Source: an uncultured beta proteobacterium
GTDB taxonomy: Bacteria; Pseudomonadota; Gammaproteobacteria; Burkholderiales; Burkholderiaceae_C
NCBI GenBank assembly: GCA_903885585.1
Contig: CAISJH010000423.1
Span: 1 to 38,715, forward strand
DNA: 38,715 nucleotides
Direction: 5' to 3'
Shown one piece after another: positions 8,049-17,000 of this stretch. The first letter of the stretch is position 1, and each line of letters begins with the position of its first letter. Position numbers and translations under genes: made by a program. The notes beneath the pieces are model-generated. The model ran no database searches and was not told the DNA's origin. It was given only the letters and a program-made list of their open reading frames with translations.

Positions 8049-9278
8049 CTAGCGTATGTACTCGAACAGCGACAGCCGCTGCACCATCGAATACGCTTTC
8101 AAGGCTGCATCGTAACTGGTTTGATGGCCCTGGAAATCGGTAATGGCCTTGGCCATGTCCACGTCCTCGGCAGCCGATCGCTGTGCCTGCGCTGACATTC
8201 TGCCGTCGCCCAAACGACCATCGAGGCCGTCGGCTTGCTCCATCATCCAGCCCATCCGAGACCGCATCGTCATCAGCGATCCCATGACCGAATCCAGGTC
8301 ACGCAACCCATCCTGGACGGTCTGAGCCACTTGTGCGCCGCTGCGGCCCGAAGTCCCCAGATCGCCGGACAAGCCATCGAGAACGCCAAACACCGACAGA
8401 TCCCGGGTGGAGGGAGTGATGTCGAAGGTATCTTGGCCTGCCGAGAGGACGCCGGAGATCGTGACCTCCATGCCATCGAAGGCGATGGGTTGGCCGGAGA
8501 CATAGGGGCGCGGAGATTCGGCCACGGGTGAGCCTGCCCCCGTCGTACGGGTGATCGTGACCGAGTACCCGGCGCTGGCATCTCCCGTGAAGGTCAATGA
8601 GTAACTCTCGCCGGTCAACGACGCAGGGTCGGTGACCCTGCCGACATCGATCCACGCCTGGGTCTGGTGCGAGGCTGGAGCCGAGGGGTCGCGGGCGTAA
8701 GCAGCCTTGAACACACCATTACCGGTGGCAGCCTGCATCCAGGTCTCCGACCCATCCACGGACATCGGCACGGCACTGCCCAGAGCGGACGCCAGGCTGC
8801 CGGCTGTGCCTCTGAATTCCACACCCCCGGCCCCTTCCACGAAGGGCGCAGTGGCCCCGCCCTGCCCTGCAAAGAGGAAATTGCCGTTGCCATCCTGCTG
8901 GTTGGCCACTCCCAACAGCTGCTGGCGCAAGCCGCGCAGTTCTTCGGCAATGACCTTGCGGTTCGCATCACCGCCGGCGGCGTTGCCGGCCTGGACCACC
9001 AGCTCACGGATGCGCTGCATGATGTTCACGGCACTGCCCAGGGCCGACTCGGACTGGGCCATGACCTGCCGGCTGGACTCGAGCGCGCGCTGGTGGGACT
9101 CCAGGCGTGATTCGCGGGCCAGGGCCCTCTCGGCACTGGCCGCCTGGGTAGGGTCATCACTGGCACGGGTGATGCGCTTGCCGCTGGCCAACTGCTCGTG
9201 AGAGGCCTGCAACGCCAGCTGACGGCGCTGAATGAGGTCGACCGAACGGTCAAACTGGCTGGCGGTGGAGATCCTCAT
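8049..9278 (-). CDS. flgL: Flagellar hook-filament junction protein FlgL
   Basis: This is a 409-residue secreted junction protein (HAP3) that joins the hook-cap side of the hook to the flagellin filament. The N-terminus MRISTASQFDRSVDLIQRRQ and the following helix (LASGKRITRASDDP) are typical of the FlgL/flagellin family, as is the C-terminal coiled segment ending in LSLFEYIR. There is no cleaved signal peptide, as expected for export through the flagellar type III apparatus. It is the last structural gene of the flg operon, 31 bases after flgK. It is followed on the same strand by an HDOD, kinase and ANTAR group. Length is somewhat greater than in enteric bacteria, due to the variable central region. 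Confidence 0.95.
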   Translation of the reverse strand: MRISTASQFDRSVDLIQRRQLALQASHEQLASGKRITRASDDPTQAASAERALARESRLESHQRALESSRQVMAQSESALGSAVNIMQRIRELVVQAGNAAGGDANRKVIAEELRGLRQQLLGVANQQDGNGNFLFAGQGGATAPFVEGAGGVEFRGTAGSLASALGSAVPMSVDGSETWMQAATGNGVFKAAYARDPSAPASHQTQAWIDVGRVTDPASLTGESYSLTFTGDASAGYSVTITRTTGAGSPVAESPRPYVSGQPIAFDGMEVTISGVLSAGQDTFDITPSTRDLSVFGVLDGLSGDLGTSGRSGAQVAQTVQDGLRDLDSVMGSLMTMRSRMGWMMEQADGLDGRLGDGRMSAQAQRSAAEDVDMAKAITDFQGHQTSYDAALKAYSMVQRLSLFEYIR

Positions 9279-9309
9279 GACGGGCGTGTCCGCTGGTTAT
9301 CGGGGGGCA

Positions 9310-10974
9310 TCACACAGCAGCGGCTTGCAGCAGCGTGTCGAAGATGGACTGCGCCACCTGCAGTACCTTGGCGGAGGCCTGATAGGCCTGCTGCGACTGG
9401 ATCAGCCGGGCAGCTTCCTCGTCGAGATTGACCCCATCTGAAGCGGATCGACGAATCTCTGCCTGATCTGCCACCGAAGTCGAGATGTCGGCGGCCGTGG
9501 TCGCTCCCTGAACACGCGTTCCCATCTCGGCCATGGCCGAGGCATAGGCATCGGTGATGGTGGCTCCGCCCTGCCCGCCAGGAGACCGGCCCACCAGGGA
9601 TTGGTCCGCCAGCGCGGCCAGCGCCAGCACGTTGCCATTGGGCGAACTGGACGAGGCAGCCGCCAGGTCTTCGGGCCGGCTCAACTGGCGCCGCATCGCG
9701 CCCGCGGCGTAAGTCACCGGTTGCAGCAGGAAGCGGTCACCCTTGTTCAGGGCATCGACACCTGTCAGATTCAGCCCCACGGTGATGGCATCGGCCACGG
9801 ACAACTTGGCGCCCCCCTGGGAGGACTGCAACATCCAGCCGTCGGCCACCGTGTCATAGGCCAGGGTGTACTCCGCAGCCCGCAACTTGGCGGGGTCGGC
9901 AATGGTCAGGACAGGCACAGCACTGTCCTTGTTGCCGGCAGCGGGCCGGACCAAGGCCAGACTTCCCGGCGCTGCGGGGTCGTGAAAGTCGAAGAACAGG
10001 TCGCCACCCGGCTGGCCCTTCAGGTCCGTCCCCAAGGCGTGTTGTGTGTTGACCGCAGTTGTCAGGCCCGCCGCCATCTGGCCCAGCAGGGCGCGGGCCT
10101 GCACCAAGTCTTCGTTTTGGAACTTCAGCAAGCCGGCCAGCTCGCCACCCGCGAGAAAGTCGCTGTCGATCAACCGAGTGCCAGCGCCGTCCTTCATGGC
10201 GAGTGAGGAACGGCCGGCATCCGAAGGATCCTTGACCGCCACCAAGGGCCTGGCCTCGGACCCCATCACCAAAGGCCTGCCATCACCCACGAAGACAGAC
10301 ACCGATCCATCCTGGGACATCACGGTCTTGATCAACAGTTTCTCGCTGAGCTGATTCAGGAGCCGATCCCGCTCATCCAGCATGTCATTGGGGGCCCCTT
10401 GAGGACCGCTGACCGACACGATCTTCTGGTTGATGTGGGCAAGACCCTCGGCCAGCACGTTGATGCGCTGGACGCCTTCGCCCAGCGCGGCACTGACGTC
10501 AGCCTGGATGGCATCCATGTGCCTGGAGGCGGCCGTGAACCGGGTGGCCACCTCGTCTGCGCGCGCCAGCACCGTCTGCCGTACGGCGAGGTCGGTGGGG
10601 CGGCTGGCCAGTTCCGTCATGGCATTGAGGAACTGACCTGCGGCATAACCGACACCCGTCTCCCCCGGGCGAAAGGCCTCTTCAAGCCTTTGCAGGGCAG
10701 ATGCACGCGCCTTGTCCATGTGGGCGTTGGACTGTGCGCTGGCCGCCTCCCGCGCCAGGAACTGATCATGGGCACGGCTGACATTCTTGACATCCACACC
10801 TTGCCCGAGGTTCCCGGAACGCGTGGATTGGGAGGACGCCGTGGTCAGTTCCACTCGCTGGCGCGAGTACCCGGCCACATTGGCATTGGCGATGTTGTTG
10901 CCAGTCGTCTGCAAGGCCGTGTAATTGGCGGCCATGGCACTTGCGCCGATCGAAAGCAGACTGAAGGCGCTCAT
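9310..10974 (-). CDS. flgK: Flagellar hook-associated protein FlgK
   Basis: This 554-residue protein (HAP1) forms the first junction layer between hook and filament. The N-terminal rod-type helix has the axial-protein signature TTGNNIANANVAGYSRQRVEL, and the C-terminal helix (DEEAARLIQSQQAYQASAKVLQVAQSIFDTLL) matches the conserved carboxy end of FlgK/FlgE-family proteins. These two helices form the coiled core of the axial structure. The middle is variable. There is no signal peptide; export is by the flagellar type III route with the FlgN chaperone encoded at 19921. It lies between flgJ (13 bases upstream) and flgL. Confidence 0.95.
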   Translation of the reverse strand: MSAFSLLSIGASAMAANYTALQTTGNNIANANVAGYSRQRVELTTASSQSTRSGNLGQGVDVKNVSRAHDQFLAREAASAQSNAHMDKARASALQRLEEAFRPGETGVGYAAGQFLNAMTELASRPTDLAVRQTVLARADEVATRFTAASRHMDAIQADVSAALGEGVQRINVLAEGLAHINQKIVSVSGPQGAPNDMLDERDRLLNQLSEKLLIKTVMSQDGSVSVFVGDGRPLVMGSEARPLVAVKDPSDAGRSSLAMKDGAGTRLIDSDFLAGGELAGLLKFQNEDLVQARALLGQMAAGLTTAVNTQHALGTDLKGQPGGDLFFDFHDPAAPGSLALVRPAAGNKDSAVPVLTIADPAKLRAAEYTLAYDTVADGWMLQSSQGGAKLSVADAITVGLNLTGVDALNKGDRFLLQPVTYAAGAMRRQLSRPEDLAAASSSSPNGNVLALAALADQSLVGRSPGGQGGATITDAYASAMAEMGTRVQGATTAADISTSVADQAEIRRSASDGVNLDEEAARLIQSQQAYQASAKVLQVAQSIFDTLLQAAAV

Positions 10975-10986
10975 CTGTCAGGGTCC

Positions 10987-11859
10987 TCAGGCCGTGGCCC
11001 GCTGCAGGCGCAACGTGGTGTTGATCACGCGTGACAGCTTCTCGGCGTAAGCCGGATCAGTGGCGTAGCCGGCCCGCTGCAGCCCTTGGGCGAAGGCGGT
11101 GGCATCCTGCCCGCGCGCCATCACCTGGGCGTAGCGGGGGCTGTCCTTGATCAGCTTGGCGTAGTCGGCAAAGGACTCGGTATAGCTGGAGTAGGCCCGG
11201 AACTGGGCCTTGACACGCTGCGGCTTGCCGCCAACGTACTCCGTGGTCCACACCTCGGCCGTCGGACCCTTCCAGTTGCCGCCGGCCTTGATGCCGAACA
11301 GGTTGTAGGCCGGGCTGCCGTCCGCATGACGGATCTCCTTGCGACCCCAGCCCGTCTCCAGCGCGGCCTGGGAGATCATGAACTCGGCCGGGATGCCGGT
11401 CTGCTGCTGCGCGGCCTTTGCGGCCTGGGTGTGATGCTGCACGAACGTGGCGGCGGCCGTCTGCGGGATGCGCACCTCGGGAGCGGGCTTGGTGGCCGAC
11501 TGCAAGGGCGCCGGGGTCGGGTTGGCGCTGTCCACACGCGGTATCGGGCCCGGATTCAAGCCCATCTGGCGCTCAAGCTGCTTGGCGATCACGTCGGACA
11601 GCCCACCCGGCATGCCCGCCATGCGGGTGGCCAGCTGGCTGTCCAGCATGTCGGTGCCCAGCTTGGACCCCTCGTTGTCGAACATGCCGGTGGCCAAGGT
11701 GGAGGCCCGCATGCTCTTCATCAACTCCTGCATGAACAGCGACTCGAAGGCCTTGGCAGCCTCACGCGCGGCCCCCTTGGGGTCGGCGCTGGCCTTGAAG
11801 CGCAGGGCGTCCAGCGAGCGGACGTCGGCGCTGAGGGTGTTGCTGGGAGCCACAGCCAT
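10987..11859 (-). CDS. flgJ: Flagellar rod assembly protein and muramidase FlgJ
   Basis: This 290-residue protein has two domains. Residues about 30-95 form the rod-binding scaffold (KAFESLFMQELMKSMR). After a Pro/Ala-rich linker (100-135), residues about 140-290 form a glucosaminidase-type peptidoglycan hydrolase with the catalytic glutamate E168 in ALETGWG and the motif YNLFGIKAGGNWKG. It opens the cell wall so that the growing rod can pass. The two-domain form is standard in beta- and gammaproteobacteria. It has no Sec signal peptide, which fits export by the flagellar apparatus. It lies nine bases downstream of flgI and 12 bases upstream of flgK in the operon. Confidence 0.95.
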   Translation of the reverse strand: MAVAPSNTLSADVRSLDALRFKASADPKGAAREAAKAFESLFMQELMKSMRASTLATGMFDNEGSKLGTDMLDSQLATRMAGMPGGLSDVIAKQLERQMGLNPGPIPRVDSANPTPAPLQSATKPAPEVRIPQTAAATFVQHHTQAAKAAQQQTGIPAEFMISQAALETGWGRKEIRHADGSPAYNLFGIKAGGNWKGPTAEVWTTEYVGGKPQRVKAQFRAYSSYTESFADYAKLIKDSPRYAQVMARGQDATAFAQGLQRAGYATDPAYAEKLSRVINTTLRLQRATA

Positions 11860-11868
11860 GGCGGAACC

Positions 11869-13104
11869 TCAGATGACCTCGATCTCGGCCTTGAGCGCGC
11901 CGGCGCTGCGCATGGCCTGCAGTATGGCCAGCAGGTCTTGCGGCGTGGCGCCCAGGGCGTTAAGCCCGCGCACGACGTCGGCCAGCTTCGCCCCCACGGG
12001 CAGCTGCATCAGGGCGCCGCCCTGTTGGGAAATGGTGATATCAGCGCGCTCGGTGACGGTGGTCTGGCCCTGGGAGAACGGCGCGGGCTGGCTCACCGAA
12101 GGCGTGGAACTGATGGTCACCGAGAGGCTGCCATGGGCCACGGCACAGGCACCGAGCGTGACGCTCTCGTTGAGCACGACAGAGCCAGTGCGCGCGTTCA
12201 GCACCACGCGGGCAGCCGGCCTGGCCAGCTCGATGCTCAGGTTCTCGATATCGGCCAGGAACCCGATGCGCTCGCCGGGGTCGGTAGGCACGGCCACCGC
12301 CACGGTGCGCCCATCACGCGCGGAGGCCACCCCCGGCCCCTTGGCCGCGTTGATGGCCTGGGCCACGGCACGCGCGGTATTGAAGTCGGCGGCCACCAGG
12401 CCCAGCTGGATGCTGTTGCCCTCCAACAGCGGCGTGGGCACGGAAGCCTCTACCGTGGCGCCTTCGGGGATGCGGCCTGCCGAGAGGTGGTTGATCTGCA
12501 CCTTGGAGCCGCCGGCCGAGGCACCTGCGCCACCGACGATGAGGTTGCCCTGCGCCATGGCGTAGATGCGGCCGTCAGCGCCCTTGAGCGGCGTGGCGAT
12601 GAGCGTGCCCCCGCGCAAGCTCTTGGCGTTGCCCAGAGAGGAGACGTTGATGTCGATGGTCTGACCGGGCTGCGCGAAGGCCGGCAGCTGCGCCGTCACC
12701 ATCACCGCAGCCACGTTGCGCAGTTGCATGCTGGCACCGGCCGGCACGGTCACGCCCATCTGCTGCAGCATGGCTTGCAGGCTCTGGGTGGTGAAAGGGG
12801 TCTGGGTGGTCTGGTCGCCTGTGCCGTCCAGGCCCACCACCAGGCCGTAGCCCGTCAAGGCGTTGGCTCTCACGCCCTGGATGGACGCAACTTCCTTGAT
12901 GCGCGTGGCGTGCGCCGCGGCAGGCCACATGACGCTCACGGCCAGCAACAGCGCACTGACCAAGGCGGCCACAAAGCCCGGGCGAGGCGCATCTGACAGC
13001 CGGCCCCAGGAGGAGTCCGCAGACGCGGACCGGCGGGGCGACGACAGCCTGCGGGCGCTGTCGGTCCTGGAGCGGTGACGCGTGGAAGTGGGGGGTTGGC
13101 GCAT
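11869..13104 (-). CDS. flgI: Flagellar P-ring protein FlgI
   Basis: This 411-residue periplasmic protein assembles into the P ring around the rod in the peptidoglycan layer. The N-terminus is unusually long and basic before a hydrophobic core (about 44-62) ending in AAAHA, which is a likely Sec cleavage site. The mature protein starts TRIKEVASIQGVR, the family signature, and continues with NALTGYGLVVGLDGTGDQT. The actual start may lie inside the first 40 residues, since the n-region seems too long, but no better ATG precedes the hydrophobic core. The C-terminal motif VRGLNALGATPQDLLAILQAM is conserved. It lies between flgH and flgJ. Confidence 0.95.
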   Translation of the reverse strand: MRQPPTSTRHRSRTDSARRLSSPRRSASADSSWGRLSDAPRPGFVAALVSALLLAVSVMWPAAAHATRIKEVASIQGVRANALTGYGLVVGLDGTGDQTTQTPFTTQSLQAMLQQMGVTVPAGASMQLRNVAAVMVTAQLPAFAQPGQTIDINVSSLGNAKSLRGGTLIATPLKGADGRIYAMAQGNLIVGGAGASAGGSKVQINHLSAGRIPEGATVEASVPTPLLEGNSIQLGLVAADFNTARAVAQAINAAKGPGVASARDGRTVAVAVPTDPGERIGFLADIENLSIELARPAARVVLNARTGSVVLNESVTLGACAVAHGSLSVTISSTPSVSQPAPFSQGQTTVTERADITISQQGGALMQLPVGAKLADVVRGLNALGATPQDLLAILQAMRSAGALKAEIEVI

Positions 13105-13173
13105 GGCAGTGTCGGTGGATGGAGGCGGCGCGGATCGCGACGGTTCAAGCCCTCGGCCGATTCTGGAAAAACT

Positions 13174-13890
13174 TCAGATCGGCAGAACGTTCAAGAAGAA
13201 CCGGGAAAGCCAGCCAATTCGATTGGCGTCGGCCGCCGGGCCCCGCCCACGGTGCTGCACGCGCACATTGGCCACCATCGCGCTGGCCACGGTGTTGCCA
13301 GGCTGGATGGTGCGCGGGTCCACCTGACCCGAGAAACGCAGCACGTCCACGTTGTCGTTCACACCGATCTGCTTCTCCCCGGCGATCTGCAGGTGACCGT
13401 TGGGCAGCACCCCGGTCACGATGACGGTGATCATTCCGGAGAAGTCGTTGGTGTTTTCCGTGGCGCCCTTGCCTGCAAAGGTGTTGGCCGAGGACCCCGA
13501 GATGGACGCGCGGTCCAGCGGGCTGGTCTTGATGAGCGGCACGGCCTTGATCGCGCCTTCCAGGCTGCCGGACTTGTCCAGCGAGCTGTTGCTGGACTGG
13601 CTGGCCGAGACCTTCTCGACGATGCTGATCGTGAGCGCGTCACCCACCAGCCTGGCGCGATGGTCTTCGAACAGCGGCCGGTACTGCGACACCTGGAAGA
13701 TGGCGCCGTTGGAAGGCGGTGCCTGCAGAGTGGGAACGGCCTGCACGGGGCGGGTGTCGGCCAGGTCCACCTTGGGTGGCGCGTTGAAGGTGGCGCAGCC
13801 GGTCAAGGCGGCGGCGCAGGTGCACAGGGCAAGCCCCGCCTGGCGCCGAACGGCAGCCAGACCAAATGCCGAACGAATCAGTTGATGCAT
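13174..13890 (-). CDS. flgH: Flagellar L-ring lipoprotein FlgH
   Basis: This is a lipoprotein of about 238 residues that forms the outer-membrane L ring. The lipobox ALTGC puts the acylated cysteine at residue 32 when translation begins at 13890 (MHQLIRSAFGL). A GTG at 13914 overlapping the flgG stop would add eight residues; I prefer the ATG, which has a G-rich site about 10 bases ahead. Family motifs include SLWRP-region equivalents, the stretch RARLVGDALTISIVEK, and the conserved C-terminal block containing FSGQVDPRTIQPGNTVASAMVANVRV. The neighbours are flgG upstream and flgI downstream. Confidence 0.95.
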   Translation of the reverse strand: MHQLIRSAFGLAAVRRQAGLALCTCAAALTGCATFNAPPKVDLADTRPVQAVPTLQAPPSNGAIFQVSQYRPLFEDHRARLVGDALTISIVEKVSASQSSNSSLDKSGSLEGAIKAVPLIKTSPLDRASISGSSANTFAGKGATENTNDFSGMITVIVTGVLPNGHLQIAGEKQIGVNDNVDVLRFSGQVDPRTIQPGNTVASAMVANVRVQHRGRGPAADANRIGWLSRFFLNVLPI

Positions 13891-13910
13891 GGTCAGGGTC
13901 CCCGTTTCGA

Positions 13911-14693
13911 TCACATCTGCGACAGCTTCTGCAGCATCTGGTCGCTGGTCTGGATGGACTTGGAGTTCATCTCGTAGGCACGCTGCGTGGCAATCATGGA
14001 GACCAGCTCCTCCACCACGTTGACGTTGCTGCCCTCGACAAAACCCTGTCGCAGCGAGCCGATGCCGTTGCTGCCGGGAGCACCGGCGTTGGGTGTGCCG
14101 GAGGAGGCCGACTCTGCGAAGAGGTTGCCACCCAGCGGATCCAGCCCGCCCGGGTTGACGAAGGTGGCGATCTGCAACTGGCCTACGGTCTGCGGCTGAG
14201 GTTGGCCCTGCAGCGTGATGGCCACCGTGCCGTCCTTGGCCACCGTGACGCTGCGCGCAGCCGCCGGAATGGTGATGCCGGGTTGCACGGTGTAGCCCGC
14301 GCTCGTCACGAGTTGCCCGGTGCTGTTGAGCTGGAAGGCGCCATCTCGGGTGTAGCCCGTGGTGCCGTCAGGCAGTTGCACCTGGAAGAAGCCCGAGCCC
14401 TCGATGGCCACGTCAAACTGGCCGGACGTCTGGGCCAGCGTGCCCTGTGAAAAGTTGCGCGTGGTGGCAGCCGCCCGCACGCCCAGGCCGATCTGCAGGC
14501 CAGTAGGCAACTGGCTCTGCTCGGACGTGGCTGCACCGCTCTGGCGCAGGTTCTGGTACATCAGGTCTTCGAAGACCACGCCAGAGCGCTTGTAGCCGTT
14601 GGTGGCCACGTTGGCGAGGTTGTTGGCGATGGCGTCCAGCTTGGTCTGCTGGCCCTCCATCCCGGTCTTCGAGATCCACAGTGATCTGATCAT
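13911..14693 (-). CDS. flgG: Flagellar distal rod protein FlgG
   Basis: This 260-residue protein has the same length as the enteric FlgG and builds the distal rod, the drive shaft through the P and L rings. The N-terminus [16 protein letters not shown], followed by [18 protein letters not shown], is diagnostic, and so is the C-terminal [21 protein letters not shown]. The start at 14693 has GGAGG seven bases upstream; a further in-frame ATG at 14711 adds six residues but is not needed. The gap to flgF is 150 bases, much longer than elsewhere in the operon, and contains a terminator-like hairpin. Export is by the flagellar type III apparatus. Confidence 0.96.
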   Translation of the reverse strand: MIRSLWISKTGMEGQQTKLDAIANNLANVATNGYKRSGVVFEDLMYQNLRQSGAATSEQSQLPTGLQIGLGVRAAATTRNFSQGTLAQTSGQFDVAIEGSGFFQVQLPDGTTGYTRDGAFQLNSTGQLVTSAGYTVQPGITIPAAARSVTVAKDGTVAITLQGQPQPQTVGQLQIATFVNPGGLDPLGGNLFAESASSGTPNAGAPGSNGIGSLRQGFVEGSNVNVVEELVSMIATQRAYEMNSKSIQTSDQMLQKLSQM

Positions 14694-14756
14694 GGTGTGC
14701 CCTCCTGTCAAGGCGTGGGCACGATGATCTGCGGAACTTGAGGGCGGCCAGACGTG

Positions 14757-14778
14757 GAAAAGGGCCGTGAACGGCCCT
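14757..14778 (-). terminator. Terminator-like hairpin between flgF and flgG
   Basis: Read on the minus strand, AGGGCCG, loop TTCA and CGGCCCT form a 7-bp GC-rich stem followed at once by TTTCC, so four U residues follow the last C. It lies in the 150-base gap between the flgF stop (14846) and the flgG start (14693). The shape is that of a weak intrinsic terminator or attenuator that could lower transcription of flgG to flgL relative to flgB to flgF. A short triple repeat of GGCAGC lies nearby at 14804-14821. Its activity is inferred only from shape. Confidence 0.45.
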
Positions 14779-14845
14779 CAGTTCTGCTCCATACCCACAG
14801 CACGGCAGCGGCAGCGGCAGCGTGCCGCCTTGCCAGGCCAGGGCA

Positions 14846-15571
14846 CTACTGCTGCGTGAGCAGCTTGGTCGCCGATTGCTCCTTCTGCTCGGCGGTCTGC
14901 AAGGCCTTCATCTGCTGCTCGAACTGCCGGGCGGCCGCGATCATGGCGACCATGGACTCGATGGCATTGACGTTGGAGCCCTCCAGCGCACCGCTCTGCA
15001 ACCGGGCGGCTGGATCGCCAGCCAGGTCACCCTCGGCGGCCCGGAACAAGCCGTCGGTGCCCCGCTGCAGCGGAGCCTCGGGCGTCACCAGCTTGAGCCG
15101 CCCCACCGGCTGCGGCCGCTCCCGGCCCACCTTGGCCGAGACGGTGCCATCAGCCGCCACCTCGACGGTGGCGTTGGCAGGGAGGGTCAGCGGGCCGCCA
15201 TCGCCCACCACCGGCCGGCCCTGCACATCGGTCAACAGGCCTTCGGCGTTGACCTCGAGCGCGCCTGCCCGGGTATAGGCCTCGGTGCCATCGAGCGCCT
15301 GCACCGCCAGCCAGCTGTTGCCCTTGACCGCCACGTCCAGCGGACGCCCGGTGGTCTGCACCACGCCCGGGGCATTGCTGTAGCCCACCGTGGACTCCAG
15401 CGCGTACACCCGCGTGCTCGCACCATCGCCCCGAACGGGCACGGCACGGAAGGCCGCCAATTCGGCGCGAAACCCGTTGGTGGAGGCATTGGCCAGGTTG
15501 TGGGACACCACCTCCTGGCGGTGCATGGTGGCCTTGGCGGCCGCCATGGACAGGTAGATCATGCGGTCCAT
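14846..15571 (-). CDS. flgF: Flagellar proximal rod protein FlgF
   Basis: This 241-residue axial protein of the proximal rod starts MDRMIYLSMAAAK, a standard FlgF opening, followed by the axial signature SHNLANASTNGFRAE. The C-terminal half has SALEGSNVNAIESMVAMIAAARQFEQQMK, the conserved rod-hook carboxy motif. The length is normal. It is exported without a signal peptide and forms the rod with FlgB, FlgC and FlgG. The start lies 31 bases downstream of the flgE stop. The stop is followed by the longest gap of the operon, which contains the possible attenuator described at 14757. Confidence 0.95.
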   Translation of the reverse strand: MDRMIYLSMAAAKATMHRQEVVSHNLANASTNGFRAELAAFRAVPVRGDGASTRVYALESTVGYSNAPGVVQTTGRPLDVAVKGNSWLAVQALDGTEAYTRAGALEVNAEGLLTDVQGRPVVGDGGPLTLPANATVEVAADGTVSAKVGRERPQPVGRLKLVTPEAPLQRGTDGLFRAAEGDLAGDPAARLQSGALEGSNVNAIESMVAMIAAARQFEQQMKALQTAEQKEQSATKLLTQQ

Positions 15572-15602
15572 GAGGGAACCTCAGCGATTCAGGCCAGGAT
15601 GA

Positions 15603-16934
15603 TCAACGCATGTTCAGGAAGGTCTGCGTGACCTGGTCCTGCGTCTTGATGGATTGGGCATTGGCCTGGTAGGTGCGCTGGGCCGTGATGAGGTTGACCA
15701 GTTCGGCTGTCAGGTCGACGTTGCTCTCTTCCACAGCGCCCGCCACGATGTCGCCCAGGTTACCGGTGCCCGGCACGTCCATCACCTTGGAGCCGACCGC
15801 CTGCGTCTCACGCCACCCATTGCCCCCCACCGACTGCAGCCCCTGCGGATTGCGGAAGCTCGCAATGGCCAGTTGTCCGGTGGACCGGTCCTGGCCGTTG
15901 GTGTATTTCGCCGTCAGGATGCCTCGCTCATCGAACGAAAAGCCGCTGAGCGTGCCGACGCCGTACCCGTTCTGCTCGAGCTTGCTGATGGTGTAGTCGC
16001 CAGCTTGCTGGCTGGCGCCCGTGAGGTTGAGCTTGACGTCTGCAAAGGTGTATGAGATGCCGTTGTTCTGAACGGCCGTGGTGTTCAGAGCGTCCATCAG
16101 GCCCTGGGCTTCGATCGTGAGGATCGCCTGATCGGCCGCGCCGGCGGTGGCGCCGGCCTTCAGCGGCGGGCCCGCGCCATCGGCGTTCGTGAACTCGATG
16201 GTGTCGATAGGCAGGGCCGGATCGGTCGGATTGGCCTTGGGAGGCACGTTCGCGCCATTGGCGGTCACGTAGACCTCCCACTTGTTGGGATCGATCTTCT
16301 TGTAGAAGGTGCTGATCTCCACCGACTGGCCCGCTTCGTCGAAGACCTTGATGGAAGTGGAGTAGTTGAAACTGTTGCCGTCGTTCTGGTTGAAGTTGAC
16401 GACGGACTTCTTGAGGTCTGACCCGTCGAGGTTGACCGAGAGCGTCACTTCCTCGGTCTGCTTCTGGGCCAGACGGGCATCTGGGATCTTCAGCTCCTGC
16501 AACTGTCCCTTGCGGATCGCGCCGGTTTCGTCGGCGCCGAAGCCCAGCAAGCGCGCCCCCTCATTGGTCACGATCCATCCATCCTTGTCGGTCTTGAACT
16601 GGCCGTTGCGCGTGTACAGCGTGGTCTTGGTGGCCTCCTGGCCGCTCTCCTGGTTCGAGACCTGAATCTGGAAGTAGCCGTCACCGTTGATAGCCAGGTC
16701 CAGATTTCGGCCGGTGGTGGAGATGCTGCCCTGGGTGTGGTCCTGCGTCACCGCTGCCAGGGATGAACCGATACCAGCGCTGCGCTGCCCGCCAGCCGCT
16801 TCAGCGTACAGGTCCGAAAACTCTGCTCGAGACGACTTGGCACCGATGGTGCTGGCGTTGGAGATGTTGTTGGCAATCACCTCCAGGTTGACAGCGGCGG
16901 CGCTCAGGCCGGACAAACCTTGCTGAAAGCTCAT
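15603..16934 (-). CDS. flgE: Flagellar hook protein FlgE
   Basis: This 443-residue protein polymerises into the hook, the flexible joint between rod and filament. The N-terminus MSFQQGLSGLSAAAVNLEVIANNI and the C-terminal ELVNLITAQRTYQANAQSIKTQDQV are typical. The internal variable domains (about 90-360) are rich in Asn, Asp and Thr. It has no signal peptide; export depends on the flagellar apparatus, on the FlgD cap and on hook-length control proteins encoded elsewhere. It lies 66 bases after flgD. The length is within the usual range of about 400-450 residues in betaproteobacteria. Confidence 0.96.
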   Translation of the reverse strand: MSFQQGLSGLSAAAVNLEVIANNISNASTIGAKSSRAEFSDLYAEAAGGQRSAGIGSSLAAVTQDHTQGSISTTGRNLDLAINGDGYFQIQVSNQESGQEATKTTLYTRNGQFKTDKDGWIVTNEGARLLGFGADETGAIRKGQLQELKIPDARLAQKQTEEVTLSVNLDGSDLKKSVVNFNQNDGNSFNYSTSIKVFDEAGQSVEISTFYKKIDPNKWEVYVTANGANVPPKANPTDPALPIDTIEFTNADGAGPPLKAGATAGAADQAILTIEAQGLMDALNTTAVQNNGISYTFADVKLNLTGASQQAGDYTISKLEQNGYGVGTLSGFSFDERGILTAKYTNGQDRSTGQLAIASFRNPQGLQSVGGNGWRETQAVGSKVMDVPGTGNLGDIVAGAVEESNVDLTAELVNLITAQRTYQANAQSIKTQDQVTQTFLNMR

Positions 16935-17000
16935 GATGGTTCCTTACGCGAGAGTGGCAATGGATGGGAAGGTCAGTGGCTACTGAACCCTGGTCGGGCC

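Noticed and set aside
9297-9304. TTATCGGG between flgK and flgL, resembling a reversed sigma-28 -10 box
   Set aside because: No -35-like sequence lies 11-12 bases away, and the position inside the operon gives no need for a promoter.
11086-12996. A 636-codon open frame on the plus strand opposite flgI and flgJ
   Set aside because: It is the mirror of strongly supported genes in high-GC DNA. It has low-complexity His/Gly/Arg-rich content and no family motifs.
14804-14821. Three copies of GGCAGC in the flgF-flgG gap
   Set aside because: A triple hexamer is common in GC-rich DNA, and with only three copies it does not show instability or function.
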